Of a DNA stretch of 26,274 nucleotides, positions 7,281 through 15,985 are shown piece after piece (the stretch's first letter is position 1; each line of letters starts with the position of its first letter). The notes below the pieces were generated by a model that was not told where the DNA came from, searched no databases, and worked only from the letters and a program-made list of their open reading frames with translations. The stretch comes from REEB95 sp050729835 (GTDB lineage: Bacteria > Pseudomonadota > Alphaproteobacteria > ATCC43930 > CGMCC-115725): assembly GCA_050729835.1 (NCBI GenBank), contig JBOHLS010000033.1, forward strand, positions 1 through 26,274. The letters run 5' to 3'. The position numbers and the translations under genes were made by a program.

Positions 7281-10200
7281 TTGAATATTTCTGAGACTTT
7301 TATCCGCCGGCCGATTGCCACGTCTCTCCTTATGCTGGGGATTCTGGTGTTTGGCGGGGGCACTTATAAGTTGCTGCCGGTTTCGGCACTGCCGACCGTC
7401 GATTTTCCGACCATCGTCGTGACGGCACAACTGCCAGGCGCGAGTCCCGACACCATGGCGTCGTCGGTCGCAACGCCGCTCGAGCAGCAATTCGCCTCAA
7501 TCCCGGGCCTTGCGCAAATGACGTCGACCAGCGGGCAGGGAGCGACGAGTATCACCCTCCAGTTCGATTTGAACCGCAACATCGATGCTGCCGCGCAGAA
7601 TGTGCAAACGGCCATCAATGCTGCCGGCGGACTGCTACCCAAAGATTTACCTAATCCTCCAACCTACAAGGAAACCAATCCCGCCGACCGCGCGGTCCTC
7701 ATCTATGCCGTCTATTCCGACGCGATGCCGCTCTACAGGGTCGATGATTACGCCTATACGGTTCTCGCTCAAAAGCTTTCGACCGTCCCCGGCGTTTCCG
7801 AAGTTGATATCGCCGGTCAGCAGCAATATGCCGCTCACGTACAGGTCAATCCCATCACCCTTGCGGCCAAGGGCATCGGCCTCGAAGACGTTCGCACTGC
7901 CCTGACCAACGCGACGGTGGATGAACCGAAAGGCGATCTGGAGGGCAAAGGCCAGATTATCACGCTTGATACCAACGATCAGTTATTCGACGCCCAAGCC
8001 TTCCGCAATGTCATCATTGCCTACCGCAATGGCGCGCCGGTCGAGGTGAAGGACATCGGTGACGTCATCAACTCAAGCACCCAGCCGCGGACCGGTGCCT
8101 GGTATAATGGCCAGCATCGGGCCGAGTTGTTGCTGATTCGGCGTCAGCCGGGCGCGAATACCATAGCCATCGTCGATCAAATCAAGGCGATGATGCCGAC
8201 TCTGTTGGCTTCCATTCCACGCTCCATTCATGTCGACCTCATATCCGATCGCTCGGAAACCATCCAGGCGTCGGTGTCCGACGTGCAGTTCACGCTGATG
8301 CTGACTGCTGCCCTCGTCGTCCTGATGATTTTCCTATTCTTACGTAAGCTGTGGGCGACCATCATCCCGGCCGTCGTCGTTCCGCTGTCCATCATTGGCA
8401 CATTCGGTGTGATGTATCTTCTCGGATACAGCATCGACAATCTTTCGTTGATGGGGCTGACGATTGCGATTGGCTTTGTCGTGGACGATGCGATCGTCAT
8501 GATCGAGAACATCGTTCGTTACATCGAGGCGGGCGACAGTCCGTTCGAGGCGGCGCTCAAAGGCGCCGGCCAAATCGGCTTCACCGTGTTGTCGATCACG
8601 ATTTCGCTAGTCGCCGTCTTCATTCCTCTGTTGTTCATGGGCGGGATCATCGGCCGCCTATTTCACGAATTTGCCATGACCGTCACGACTGCCGTGTTGA
8701 TGTCGGGATTCATTTCGCTGACGCTCACACCGGTCATGTGCTCGCGCTTCCTCAAGCACGAAAGCGAGGAGGCGGGCGGGCGATTCAACCGGGCGGCGGA
8801 AGCATTCTTCCGATGGCTGATCAATGGCTATGACCGCGGTCTGCAATGGGTTTTCCGCCACCAGCCTCAGATGCTCGTTGCCACGCTGGCGCTGATCGTG
8901 GTGACGGGCATCCTCTATGTCTTCATCCCGAAGGGTTTTTTCCCCGAGCAGGACACTGGGTTCATTTTCGGCGAGGCGGAGGCTCGCCAAGACACCGCCT
9001 TTGCCCAAATGGCGAGCATCGAAAAGGAATTCTCGAAGATCATCCTTACCGATCCCGCGGTGCAAGCGGTGATGGGCTTTACCGGTGCGACCGGGGGCAA
9101 CCCGAGTGAAAATACCGCGCGTACCTTCATTCAACTGAAGCCATTCAGCGAGCGAACCGCATCGGCCGAGCAGGTGATTCAGCGTCTACGACCCAAGGTC
9201 GCCCAAGTCGTAGGGGCGAATTTCTACATGCAACCCGGCCAAGATGTGACGGTGGGAGGCCGGCTGTCGCAGGACGAATACCAATACACCTTGACCGACA
9301 CCGATACCGACGAACTCAATCATTGGGCGCCGATCGTCGAGCGGGCGATGCAGAAGATACCCGATCTGCAAGATGTGGCATCGGATCAAGAGATCGCCTC
9401 GCCACACATCGCGGTCGACATTGACCGAAACGCTGCGTCTCGGCTCGGCATATCGATGGAGACGATCGACGAGACCTTGTACGACGCCTTCGGCGAGCGG
9501 CAGATCGCGCCCATCTATACGTCGACCAATCAGTATCGCCTGATTCTCGAAGTTCAGCCGCAGTTCCAGGACGATCCCACGGTACTGTCGGACATTTACG
9601 TCTCGACCAATACCGGTACCCAGGTGCCGTTGAGCGCGGTCGCGCATTTCATCAACAAGGTGGAACCGCTGACGGTCAACCATCAGGGCGTCTTCCCAGC
9701 AGTCACCTTGTCGTTCAATCTCGCGTCGGGTTATTCGCTCGGCCAGGCGGTCGATGCGATCGCGAATCTTCGGCGGCAGTTGGGGGCCCCCATTACGCTT
9801 CAGGGCGCGTTCCAAGGTACAGCGCAAGCGTTTCAGTCCTCGCTGTCTTCGACACCGCTCCTCGTCGCGGCGGCGATCTTCGTAGTCTATATCGTCCTCG
9901 GTATGCTCTATGAGAGCTATATCCATCCGCTCACCATCCTGTCGGCGTTGCCGTCAGCCGGTGTCGGCGCGCTCATCATGTTGATGCTGTTCCATTACGA
10001 CCTCAGCATCATCGCGATTGTCGGCATCGTTCTCCTGATCGGTATCGTCAAGAAGAATGCCATCATGATGATCGACTTTGCGCTTGAGGCCGAGCGCAAG
10101 GAAGGCAAGAGCCCGCAGGAATCCATTCATCAGGCCTGTCTACTGCGCTTCCGCCCGATCATGATGACGACAATGTCTGCTCTCTTGGCCGGGCTGCCGC

Positions 10201-10391
10201 TGGCGCTGGGACACGGTGCCGGCTCTGAGCTGCGTCGGCCGCTGGGCATTGCGATTGTCGGCGGTCTGCTGGTCTCCCAGAGCCTAACGCTCTATACGAC
10301 GCCGGTCATTTATCTGTACCTCGACCGTGCGAGCCATCGCCTGAAGCGGTTCCGGCAACGGCGCCAAGCCGCCGTGCAAGCGGGCGAATAA
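7281..10391 (+). CDS. RND efflux inner-membrane permease (HAE1/MdtBC type)
   Basis: From a TTG at 7281 this is a 1036-residue RND pump, the usual length. It begins NISETFIRRPIATSLLML and has two porter regions and two groups of membrane helices. Proton-relay residues are present: the Asp pair in GFVVDDAIVMIENI (about 402-403) and the Lys in GIVKKNAIMMIDFAL. The last motif is typical of MdtB/MdtC-like multidrug pumps. The reading frame extends upstream to a TTG at 7209 inside the adaptor gene, but family alignment favours 7281. It would form a trimer in the inner membrane and export substrates through the adaptor and the channel encoded downstream. There is one pump gene, so a homotrimer is expected rather than the MdtBC heterotrimer. 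Confidence 0.95.
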   Translation: MNISETFIRRPIATSLLMLGILVFGGGTYKLLPVSALPTVDFPTIVVTAQLPGASPDTMASSVATPLEQQFASIPGLAQMTSTSGQGATSITLQFDLNRNIDAAAQNVQTAINAAGGLLPKDLPNPPTYKETNPADRAVLIYAVYSDAMPLYRVDDYAYTVLAQKLSTVPGVSEVDIAGQQQYAAHVQVNPITLAAKGIGLEDVRTALTNATVDEPKGDLEGKGQIITLDTNDQLFDAQAFRNVIIAYRNGAPVEVKDIGDVINSSTQPRTGAWYNGQHRAELLLIRRQPGANTIAIVDQIKAMMPTLLASIPRSIHVDLISDRSETIQASVSDVQFTLMLTAALVVLMIFLFLRKLWATIIPAVVVPLSIIGTFGVMYLLGYSIDNLSLMGLTIAIGFVVDDAIVMIENIVRYIEAGDSPFEAALKGAGQIGFTVLSITISLVAVFIPLLFMGGIIGRLFHEFAMTVTTAVLMSGFISLTLTPVMCSRFLKHESEEAGGRFNRAAEAFFRWLINGYDRGLQWVFRHQPQMLVATLALIVVTGILYVFIPKGFFPEQDTGFIFGEAEARQDTAFAQMASIEKEFSKIILTDPAVQAVMGFTGATGGNPSENTARTFIQLKPFSERTASAEQVIQRLRPKVAQVVGANFYMQPGQDVTVGGRLSQDEYQYTLTDTDTDELNHWAPIVERAMQKIPDLQDVASDQEIASPHIAVDIDRNAASRLGISMETIDETLYDAFGERQIAPIYTSTNQYRLILEVQPQFQDDPTVLSDIYVSTNTGTQVPLSAVAHFINKVEPLTVNHQGVFPAVTLSFNLASGYSLGQAVDAIANLRRQLGAPITLQGAFQGTAQAFQSSLSSTPLLVAAAIFVVYIVLGMLYESYIHPLTILSALPSAGVGALIMLMLFHYDLSIIAIVGIVLLIGIVKKNAIMMIDFALEAERKEGKSPQESIHQACLLRFRPIMMTTMSALLAGLPLALGHGAGSELRRPLGIAIVGGLLVSQSLTLYTTPVIYLYLDRASHRLKRFRQRRQAAVQAGE

Positions 10392-10446
10392 TAGATGAGT
10401 TCCTACGGCAATTGGCTGTCGGCTGTCCACGGATGGACGAAAGGCC

Positions 10447-10641
10447 ATGACTCCGCATGACGACGACAACGACGATGATCGGATCACGAGAAGCCTCGCT
10501 GGGCTTGCCGTCATCCTCTTTCTCGCGGTGGTCGCCTTGATACTCACCGATAGGCTTCGCGTGGTCTGGAACCTCGAGGATTGTCTGATGTCGGGACGGA
10601 CCAACTGTATGTCGGTCAATGTCTCGCCAAGTGATAGGTGA
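10447..10641 (+). CDS. Small single-helix membrane protein in the efflux operon
   Basis: This 64-residue protein has an acidic N-terminus (MTPHDDDNDDD), one membrane helix at about 17-34, and a conserved-looking tail LEDCLMSGRTNC. Small proteins with a similar LEDCLM-G-R-NC ending are, to my recollection, common in alphaproteobacteria; their function is unknown. It lies between the pump gene (55 bases upstream) and the channel gene (3 bases downstream), so it is co-transcribed with both. A role as an accessory subunit of the pump, comparable to AcrZ, is possible but is only inferred from position and size. Confidence 0.7.
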   Translation: MTPHDDDNDDDRITRSLAGLAVILFLAVVALILTDRLRVVWNLEDCLMSGRTNCMSVNVSPSDR

Positions 10642-10644
10642 GAT

Positions 10645-12132
10645 TTGGCCAGAAACCCGAAATCCGTGATGTGGCGGCGACGCGCAATGATGATCTGCGC
10701 GTCGCAACCTGGGCGCTTTATCTGGATTCGGGCGACCCTCCTTGGCGTCGGCGTGATAACCGCTGGTCTACTGTCGAGCTGTGATCTCGGTCCCGACTAC
10801 AAACCGCCGGCGCTCCAAATTCCCTCGAGTTGGAGCAACACGAATGCTGCCGCGATATGGCCGGCGCTCGATTGGTGGCATGGCTTTGGGTCGCCGCAGC
10901 TTGACGTGGACGAAGCGCAGGCCGCAAAGGCGAATTACGATCTCAAAGCAGCTGTCGCGCGCGTTCGCGAGGCCAACGCGCAGGTCGAGATTGCGGGAGC
11001 GCCGCTGCTTCCGTCCATAGACCTCAACGGCAGCGCGGCCCGGGAGCGGACTCTAGCAGCGGGGTCCGGCTCAAAACTCAACATCACCGACTTCACCGTC
11101 GCGCCGGCGGCGGCCTATGAGGTCGATTTCTGGGGCAAGAACTGGGCGACTCTGGCATCGGCACAAGCATCGGCCAATGCATCGCGCTACGATCGGCAGG
11201 TTGTGGGGTTGACGGTGGTCACGGGCGTGGCTGACACGTACTTCCAAGTCGTGGCATTGCAGGACCGCCTGAAGGTTGCGGAGCAAAATCTGGCCAATGG
11301 CGAAAGTGTACTGCGTGGTGTCGAAGCGCAATTCCGCGCTGGCACGGCAACCCGCCTCGATGTTGTGCAGCAGCAAACCGTCGTTTCTAATTTGCGTGCC
11401 GCCATACCGCCGCTCCAGCAGCAACTCGCTCAGAATGTCGATGCACTAGCGATTTTGTTGGGCAAACTACCAGAGGATGTCAAGGTGACGCAGAGTTCCC
11501 TATCTGCGCTTTCGATACCGAAGGTGGCGCCGGGATTGCCGGCGGCCTTGTTGGCGCGGCGACCAGATGTGCGAGAGGCGGAGGCGCAACTTATCGCTGC
11601 AAACGCCAACATCAAGGCCGCGCGTGCACAATTCTTTCCAGATATTACGTTGACGGCGGAAGGCGGGGTGGAAAGCACGGCTCTCTCGACACTCTTTACG
11701 CCTGCGGGAGCAATTTACGCGCTGGCGGCGTCTGTGACGCAGCCGATCTTCGAAGGTGGCAGTCTTCAGGGGCAGCTCGAATATTCGAAAGCACGCTACG
11801 ACGAACTCCTCCAGGATTATCATAAGGCAGTCATTTCAGCCTTCGGCGACGTCGAAAATGCGCTTGTCGTAACCCAGAAGACTGCCGAGCAACAGGCCGA
11901 CGAAGCCGATACGGTCGCCAAGGCGCGACGGGCTTTCGAGATATCTCAGGTTCAATATCGTGCGGGAACAATCACGCTACTGACTGTGCTCAATACCGAG
12001 ACAGCATTGTTTTCTGCGGAGGACACATTGGTTCAAGATCGACTCGCTCACATGCAAGCGACCGTCAGCCTGTTTCAGGCTCTTGGCGGTGGCTGGCACG
12101 ATCAGTCAAAAACCACGCAGCCTCACGACTGA
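10645..12132 (+). CDS. Outer-membrane efflux lipoprotein, TolC/NodT family
   Basis: This protein of up to 495 residues begins with a basic N-terminus, a hydrophobic stretch and the lipobox LSSC (Cys46 if counted from the TTG), followed by DLGPDYKPP, the usual start of mature NodT/OprM-like factors. Two outer-membrane efflux domains follow, with the repeated coiled-coil and strand signatures (AAAYEVDFWGKNWATLASA; QFFPDITLTAEGG; QAEQQADEADTV). It forms the trimeric exit duct for the RND pump encoded upstream. The start is uncertain: TTG 10645, GTG 10666 and ATG 10669 all retain a lipoprotein signal, and none has an ideally spaced ribosome-binding site. The stop of the small membrane gene is 3 bases before the TTG. 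Confidence 0.92.
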   Translation: MARNPKSVMWRRRAMMICASQPGRFIWIRATLLGVGVITAGLLSSCDLGPDYKPPALQIPSSWSNTNAAAIWPALDWWHGFGSPQLDVDEAQAAKANYDLKAAVARVREANAQVEIAGAPLLPSIDLNGSAARERTLAAGSGSKLNITDFTVAPAAAYEVDFWGKNWATLASAQASANASRYDRQVVGLTVVTGVADTYFQVVALQDRLKVAEQNLANGESVLRGVEAQFRAGTATRLDVVQQQTVVSNLRAAIPPLQQQLAQNVDALAILLGKLPEDVKVTQSSLSALSIPKVAPGLPAALLARRPDVREAEAQLIAANANIKAARAQFFPDITLTAEGGVESTALSTLFTPAGAIYALAASVTQPIFEGGSLQGQLEYSKARYDELLQDYHKAVISAFGDVENALVVTQKTAEQQADEADTVAKARRAFEISQVQYRAGTITLLTVLNTETALFSAEDTLVQDRLAHMQATVSLFQALGGGWHDQSKTTQPHD

Positions 12133-12248
12133 GCGGCACGCGCCACCCTTTCGCCGACAGGCGTAACAGAAGCGGCGATAGACATTTCGTAGAACCGCTC
12201 GGTGAGGTGTGAGTATCCTGCCGTCTTTCGTTGGATTCTCTGGGTGTA

Positions 12249-12263
12249 TTTCCAATTTGGTAT
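12249..12263 (+). promoter_or_regulatory. Second copy of the putative LysR operator, upstream of lysR
   Basis: TTTCCAATTTGGTAT matches the first 12 bases of the perfect palindrome at 5991-6005 with one difference, keeps the T-N11-A core in part, and lies about 76 bases before the regulator start. It suggests autoregulation and control of the pump by the same protein. The degenerate right half fits a weaker site. Confidence 0.45.
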
Positions 12264-12338
12264 GTTCTGTCTGAGGCAAGAAATCGACGTTCGATTGGCG
12301 TATGAATCCCCTTAATCGTGCGAACGGGTTGATCCTCG

Positions 12339-13244
12339 ATGACGGACAGGCATGGATCCGAACTCGCGGAAATCGCAAAGTTCGTCGTCATTGCGGAGCA
12401 CCGTAGCTTTTCCAAAGCCGCCTCCGAGCTCGGCGTGTCGGTATCAACCTTGAGCAAGACATTACGCTCGCTTGAGGAACGGCTCGATATTCGGCTTTTC
12501 AATCGGACGACACGGCGCGTGGTTCTCACCGAGGCTGGCCAACAGTTGCTCATAGAAGTGAGACCCGCACTCAACAAACTCCAAACGGCCGTTGAGAACG
12601 TTGGCGCGTTGCGAAACACCCCCGCCGGATTATTACGCCTTAACGTGTCGAGTTTGGCCGCCACTATGGTAATCAGCCCAATTCTTGGTCCCTTCGCCAA
12701 GGCCTATCCGGCGGTTCGTGTCGATATCAGTGTCAAAGATGGACCAGTCGACATCGTCGGTGGGCATTTTGATGCCGGAATTCGACGCGACAGACGCATC
12801 GAACGTGACATGGTCAGCATTCGCATCAGTCACCCAGCGCGGATTTTGACGGTCGCATCTCCGGAGTACGTCACTAAGCATCTTCCACTCAAGACTCCAG
12901 ACGACTTACACGCGCATAATTGCATTCGGTTTCGACTGGCGGACGGCACAATAGCCAGATGGGAGTTCGAGCGGGCGGGGCGGAAACAACGTGTCCGCGT
13001 CGACGGCTCGCTCATCGTTGACAATGTCGATCTGATGCTGTGCGGTGCGCTCGCGGGGATTGGCATAGCCTACACACTCGAGCCTTACGTACGGCCGTTG
13101 ATCGATGCGAGCCGCCTTGTTCCCGTGCTCGAGGAGTGGTCGCCATGCTATTCCGGCTGGCACATTTATTACCCGAGTCGCCGCCAGATGCGCGCACCAT
13201 TAAAAGTTTTTATCGATTTCGTCCGGCACCAACCCCGTGATTGA
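12339..13244 (+). CDS. LysR-family transcriptional regulator
   Basis: This 301-residue protein has a winged helix-turn-helix at about 8-67 (IAKFVVIAEHRSFSKAASEL; SVSTLSKTLRSLEERLDIRLFNRTTR) and a LysR substrate-binding domain to the end (LRLNVSSLAA; ILGPFAKAYPAVRVDISVKDG; FDAGIRRD). LysR regulators bind T-N11-A sites and respond to small effectors. It follows the efflux operon in the same direction, 206 bases after the channel gene, with its own upstream region. Two related palindromic sites, one before the pump operon and one before this gene, make it the likely regulator of both. The ATG at 12339 gives a normal N-terminus. Confidence 0.93.
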   Translation: MTDRHGSELAEIAKFVVIAEHRSFSKAASELGVSVSTLSKTLRSLEERLDIRLFNRTTRRVVLTEAGQQLLIEVRPALNKLQTAVENVGALRNTPAGLLRLNVSSLAATMVISPILGPFAKAYPAVRVDISVKDGPVDIVGGHFDAGIRRDRRIERDMVSIRISHPARILTVASPEYVTKHLPLKTPDDLHAHNCIRFRLADGTIARWEFERAGRKQRVRVDGSLIVDNVDLMLCGALAGIGIAYTLEPYVRPLIDASRLVPVLEEWSPCYSGWHIYYPSRRQMRAPLKVFIDFVRHQPRD

Positions 13245-13733
13245 GAAGCGAAGTTCAGCTCAGATTGATACGATGAGCGAACTTGCCTCTCGGTGGGTTC
13301 GAGCCCCTGATTTGAATCTGCTATAAGGAGAGCAAATCTTTTCTGACTAGGCCTCTTGATAACGACGGATATTCAAGGACATCAGAAGACTGAAAAGTCA
13401 GAAAATTGGCAGAGTTCCATTACCTCCCACAAATTCGTAAATATACGCCGTTAGATCGGCGGCCGCAGGGGCCGGTGAAACCCTTCGGCCCTCGGCGCCT
13501 TTTTCCGCTATTCGAAGGCCATGCGCCTTGACGTTGCTCCCGGTTCTTTTTCGCTCTATCGGGCTAACAAGCCGCGCATTCCGATATCACAAAATTATCG
13601 GCGCCAGTAACAGTGCACAAAGGCGGCACCGTCGTGAGGTCCGAGGTTTGTACTTTTAATCTGGTTGTCCGCCGATGCATCCTATTGCTCAGTGGTTTTT
13701 GACAACGGTGTGACAGCGTCGGGGGCGTCGCTC
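13245..13733. other. Gene-free stretch downstream of lysR
   Basis: No coding frame can be supported. The stretch holds a GC hairpin at 13469-13491 and short AT-rich patches. A sequence GGTTCGAGCCCC at about 13300 looks like a tRNA T-arm, but no cloverleaf can be built around it. Confidence 0.45.
13469..13504 (+). terminator. Possible lysR terminator hairpin
   Basis: GGGCCG (13469-13474) and CGGCCC (13486-13491) form a six-pair GC stem with an 11-base loop. A T-run (13500-13504) comes only eight bases after the stem, which is too far for a classic intrinsic terminator, so this is a weak call. Confidence 0.3.
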
Positions 13734-13946
13734 ATGCCTAATCCAGCTATTTGGATATCCGTACTTCTTGGAGCCCTCATCGGCATTGCTGTTGGTTGGA
13801 GAGGCGACAAACGTCGTTGGGTCATGGTGTTTGCGGCGGCATCGCCGCTTCAGGCTGAGGGAGTCAAGTATATAATTCCCATGATTAGGTGTGTATCGCC
13901 GTTTGGCCTCAGCGCAGCCATCCAATTTTATGATCGGCAGACATGA
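13734..13946 (+). CDS. Possible small membrane protein (doubtful)
   Basis: An ATG at 13734 opens 70 codons beginning MPNPAIWISVLLGALIGIAVGW, one credible membrane helix followed by a basic residue cluster (RGDKRRW). The C-terminal half has no recognisable character, and there is no good ribosome-binding site. The stop falls just before a terminator hairpin that mainly serves the opposite gene. The helix is the only positive sign. Confidence 0.25.
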   Translation: MPNPAIWISVLLGALIGIAVGWRGDKRRWVMVFAAASPLQAEGVKYIIPMIRCVSPFGLSAAIQFYDRQT

Positions 13947-13975
13947 AAAAGGGGCCTTTGAAGTGGCCCATTTTT
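13946..13975 (-). terminator. Bidirectional intrinsic terminator
   Basis: GGGCC (13952-13956) pairs with GGCCC (13965-13969) across an eight-base loop. The stem is flanked by AAAAA (13946-13950) on one side and TTTTT (13971-13975) on the other, so it has a T-run in either direction. It sits 18 bases after the stop of the minus-strand gene at 13993. Confidence 0.65.
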
Positions 13976-13992
13976 CTCGACGGCATAACGCC

Positions 13993-14310
13993 TCAAGGAT
14001 GCTCAGGACCAGGATGACCAGGACCGGGATGCTCCCAGTACCGGTCCTCGTCGTGCCAGCCCATGTTTTTTTCTTGGGTATGCTTGTGGCCGAAATAGTG
14101 ATTGGGTTGCTGGCGCTTGAATTCTGTAAACTGTTGGTGATTGCGCCATGGGTGCCACTGATGGTTCTGGTCCCAATAACCGTCCGAGAAACCAAAGGCG
14201 ATTCCTCCAATGTCGACCCCCACCGAAACATTAGCCGCCCGTGCCGGCGCTACCACCGCCAAGGGTGCCGCCAAAACTGCCAACGCGATGAACGCCGTAT
14301 GGATCCTCAA
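13993..14310 (-). CDS. Small exported His/Trp-rich protein
   Basis: This 105-residue protein starts at a TTG (14310) with AGGAG eight bases upstream. A signal peptide covers about residues 1-25 (cleavage near PARA-ANVSV). The mature part contains VGVDIGGIAFGFSDGYWDQNHQWHPW and later GHKHTQEKNMGWHDEDRYWEH, ending in a short Gly-Pro-Glu/His repeat. I recall similar small hypothetical proteins with a GFSDGYWD motif in Bradyrhizobium relatives; their function is unknown. The His and Asp content would suit metal binding in the periplasm, which is inference only. A terminator follows directly, so the gene is probably a single unit. The frame is open 24 codons further upstream, but the ribosome-binding site supports 14310. 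Confidence 0.72.
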   Translation of the reverse strand: MRIHTAFIALAVLAAPLAVVAPARAANVSVGVDIGGIAFGFSDGYWDQNHQWHPWRNHQQFTEFKRQQPNHYFGHKHTQEKNMGWHDEDRYWEHPGPGHPGPEHP

Positions 14311-14457
14311 GGTTCGAACTCCTGGATGAGCGTGTTCACGTTTGAGAAACGCGCAGTGGTTTTGTCGGTGCCAACGACGCACCTATACAACTCGTCGACG
14401 TGATTGTCGACAAGGTTGGAGCCGACTGCTCAAGATCGCCAACATTGATGTCGCGCT

Positions 14458-14712
14458 TCACGGCATCCCGCCGACAAACCCGCTGGTGTCCTCGTTCTTG
14501 ATCAAGGCTAGCCGTACGCCAACGTGGCGACAGCCCGGCCGAAGGCAAGCCAAGTTCTTTGCGACTTCATCCAACCTCACGTCGCGGTGAACCACCTTGA
14601 TAAGAAGGTGTGTCGGACTTTCCAGCCAGACGTGCAAGCACCGCAGGCACATCGCTTCCAGCAACACACCATCGTCCAAGTCGCGCAGAGATATATCGCG
14701 CTTCCAGTTCAC
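14458..14712 (-). CDS. Small zinc-ribbon protein coupled to the Y-family polymerase
   Basis: This 84-residue protein starts at a GTG (14710-14712) that overlaps the polymerase stop codon as GTGA. Four cysteines form two knuckles, C22-x2-C25 and C56-x4-C61, as in a zinc ribbon. The sequence begins MNWKRDISLRDLDDG and ends TSGFVGGMP. I recall similar small proteins next to this polymerase type in rhizobia, but their function is not described. Translational coupling implies that it works with the polymerase, for example by DNA or clamp binding; that is inference. Expression should follow the LexA box at 15986-16000. Confidence 0.78.
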   Translation of the reverse strand: MNWKRDISLRDLDDGVLLEAMCLRCLHVWLESPTHLLIKVVHRDVRLDEVAKNLACLRPGCRHVGVRLALIKNEDTSGFVGGMP

Positions 14713-15962
14713 CAGAAATCCTCGGCGCTCGGGATGCGGTTATAGGCGATCTTGCCGCCTGCGTAACCGCCGGGCGGTGGCGTCCAGGGTCCGATGGTGA
14801 CGACGCGCTTCCCGAATTTTCGGTTGAGGCCGTCAATCGTGTTGGTCAGCAATTCGCAGCGTTGCCGCTCTTTGTCGTCGGCCAGGAGCATATCTAGCTG
14901 GCGTCGATTTGCTGGCGACAGTTCCGACAGCGCGACGCTGACGCGGACGATTTCAGTGCGCGGGGTCAACTCGGCGCGAACCTTGTCCCACAGGACGTTG
15001 AGCGCGCTCAGGCAGGCGAAATCGTCTTGCACACAGGGAAGCTCGCTCCCTCGGAACCAAGCGCCATAGTGGTTGTCGAGCGAAAGCCACAGCCTCCCCG
15101 CATAAAAGCCGTCGCGCCGCATCCGCCGCGCCGCCTTCGTAACCAGTAAACGGGAACAGGATTGGGCGTGGTCAAAGTCTCGCCAGCGAGGAGGTAAGAC
15201 GCGGCCGTGCCCGAACATGCCGCGCGACGTTGGCATGGCCTGAATGTCGTAGCCGTGCAGCGCGTACCACATGCGCTCGCCGTTGACGTTGCGCCACAGC
15301 GCGCGAAGCTGCTTCGGTTGGGTGTGCCACAGGTCGCGCGTGGTGTAGATCGCCGCCCGGAAAAGGCGACCTTCCATGTGTTCGCCAACGCCGGGAATGT
15401 CCGCGAGCGGCAGAGCGAATAAGGGCTTCGGCAAATCCTCAGGGCGCCAGATGGTCACGCCGTTGGGCTTGTCGATCTTGCACGCGATCTTCGCCAGCAA
15501 TCGGTTGGCAGCGAAGCCGATTGAACAGGTGATCTGATCGCCGACATTCTGGCGGATGCGGCTTTTGATTCGCCACGCGAGGGCGACAGGATCGGCAATT
15601 TCCTCCGGCCCGAGCTTGCACACGAGTTCGTCGATGGATTTGACCGTCTCGATGGGAAGCTCGCAATAAATCTCGTTCAACAGCGTATTGTGAGCGCGCC
15701 GGAATAGGTCTGGGCGTTGCGTAACCAGCACAAGGTCCGGGCAGACCTTCAATGCTTCGGGGACGCGCATGACATTCTTGACGCCGCGCGCCTTCGCTTC
15801 CTTGGAGCAGGCAATCACCATCGTTGAGTTGGCGGCCGAGGTCTCGAAGGGGATCACGCCGACCGGCTGACCGCGCAGCCTGGGCATGGCCTGCTGCATG
15901 ACCGAGGCAAAGAAGCCGTCGAAATCCAGGTAGAGCTTCTCGATTGTTACCGGCTTTCGCAT
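14709..15962 (-). CDS. Y-family DNA polymerase (ImpB/UmuC-like), probably SOS-induced
   Basis: This 417-residue protein belongs to the Y-family translesion polymerases, in a branch often mislabelled type VI secretion protein ImpB. The catalytic carboxylates are present: LYLDFDGFF near the N-terminus and SIDE at about 110. Palm/finger text (VIPFETSAANSTMVIACSKEA), a helix-hairpin-helix region (LPLADIPGVGEHMEGRLF) and a C-terminal little-finger domain follow. The ATG at 15962 is chosen because AGGGAGAGG lies just upstream; an ATG at 15983 in the same frame lies only three bases from the LexA box and so is unlikely. The enzyme would copy damaged DNA at the cost of mutation. It is distinct from ImuB, which lacks catalytic residues. 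Confidence 0.9.
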   Translation of the reverse strand: MRKPVTIEKLYLDFDGFFASVMQQAMPRLRGQPVGVIPFETSAANSTMVIACSKEAKARGVKNVMRVPEALKVCPDLVLVTQRPDLFRRAHNTLLNEIYCELPIETVKSIDELVCKLGPEEIADPVALAWRIKSRIRQNVGDQITCSIGFAANRLLAKIACKIDKPNGVTIWRPEDLPKPLFALPLADIPGVGEHMEGRLFRAAIYTTRDLWHTQPKQLRALWRNVNGERMWYALHGYDIQAMPTSRGMFGHGRVLPPRWRDFDHAQSCSRLLVTKAARRMRRDGFYAGRLWLSLDNHYGAWFRGSELPCVQDDFACLSALNVLWDKVRAELTPRTEIVRVSVALSELSPANRRQLDMLLADDKERQRCELLTNTIDGLNRKFGKRVVTIGPWTPPPGGYAGGKIAYNRIPSAEDFW

Positions 15963-15985
15963 GGCCTCTCCCTTTCTGGCCATGA

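Noticed and set aside
13290..13330. tRNA gene or tRNA-derived attachment site, from GGTTCGAGCCCC
   Set aside because: Only the T-arm-like text is present; no anticodon arm, D arm or acceptor stem can be paired around it, and no integrase is nearby.
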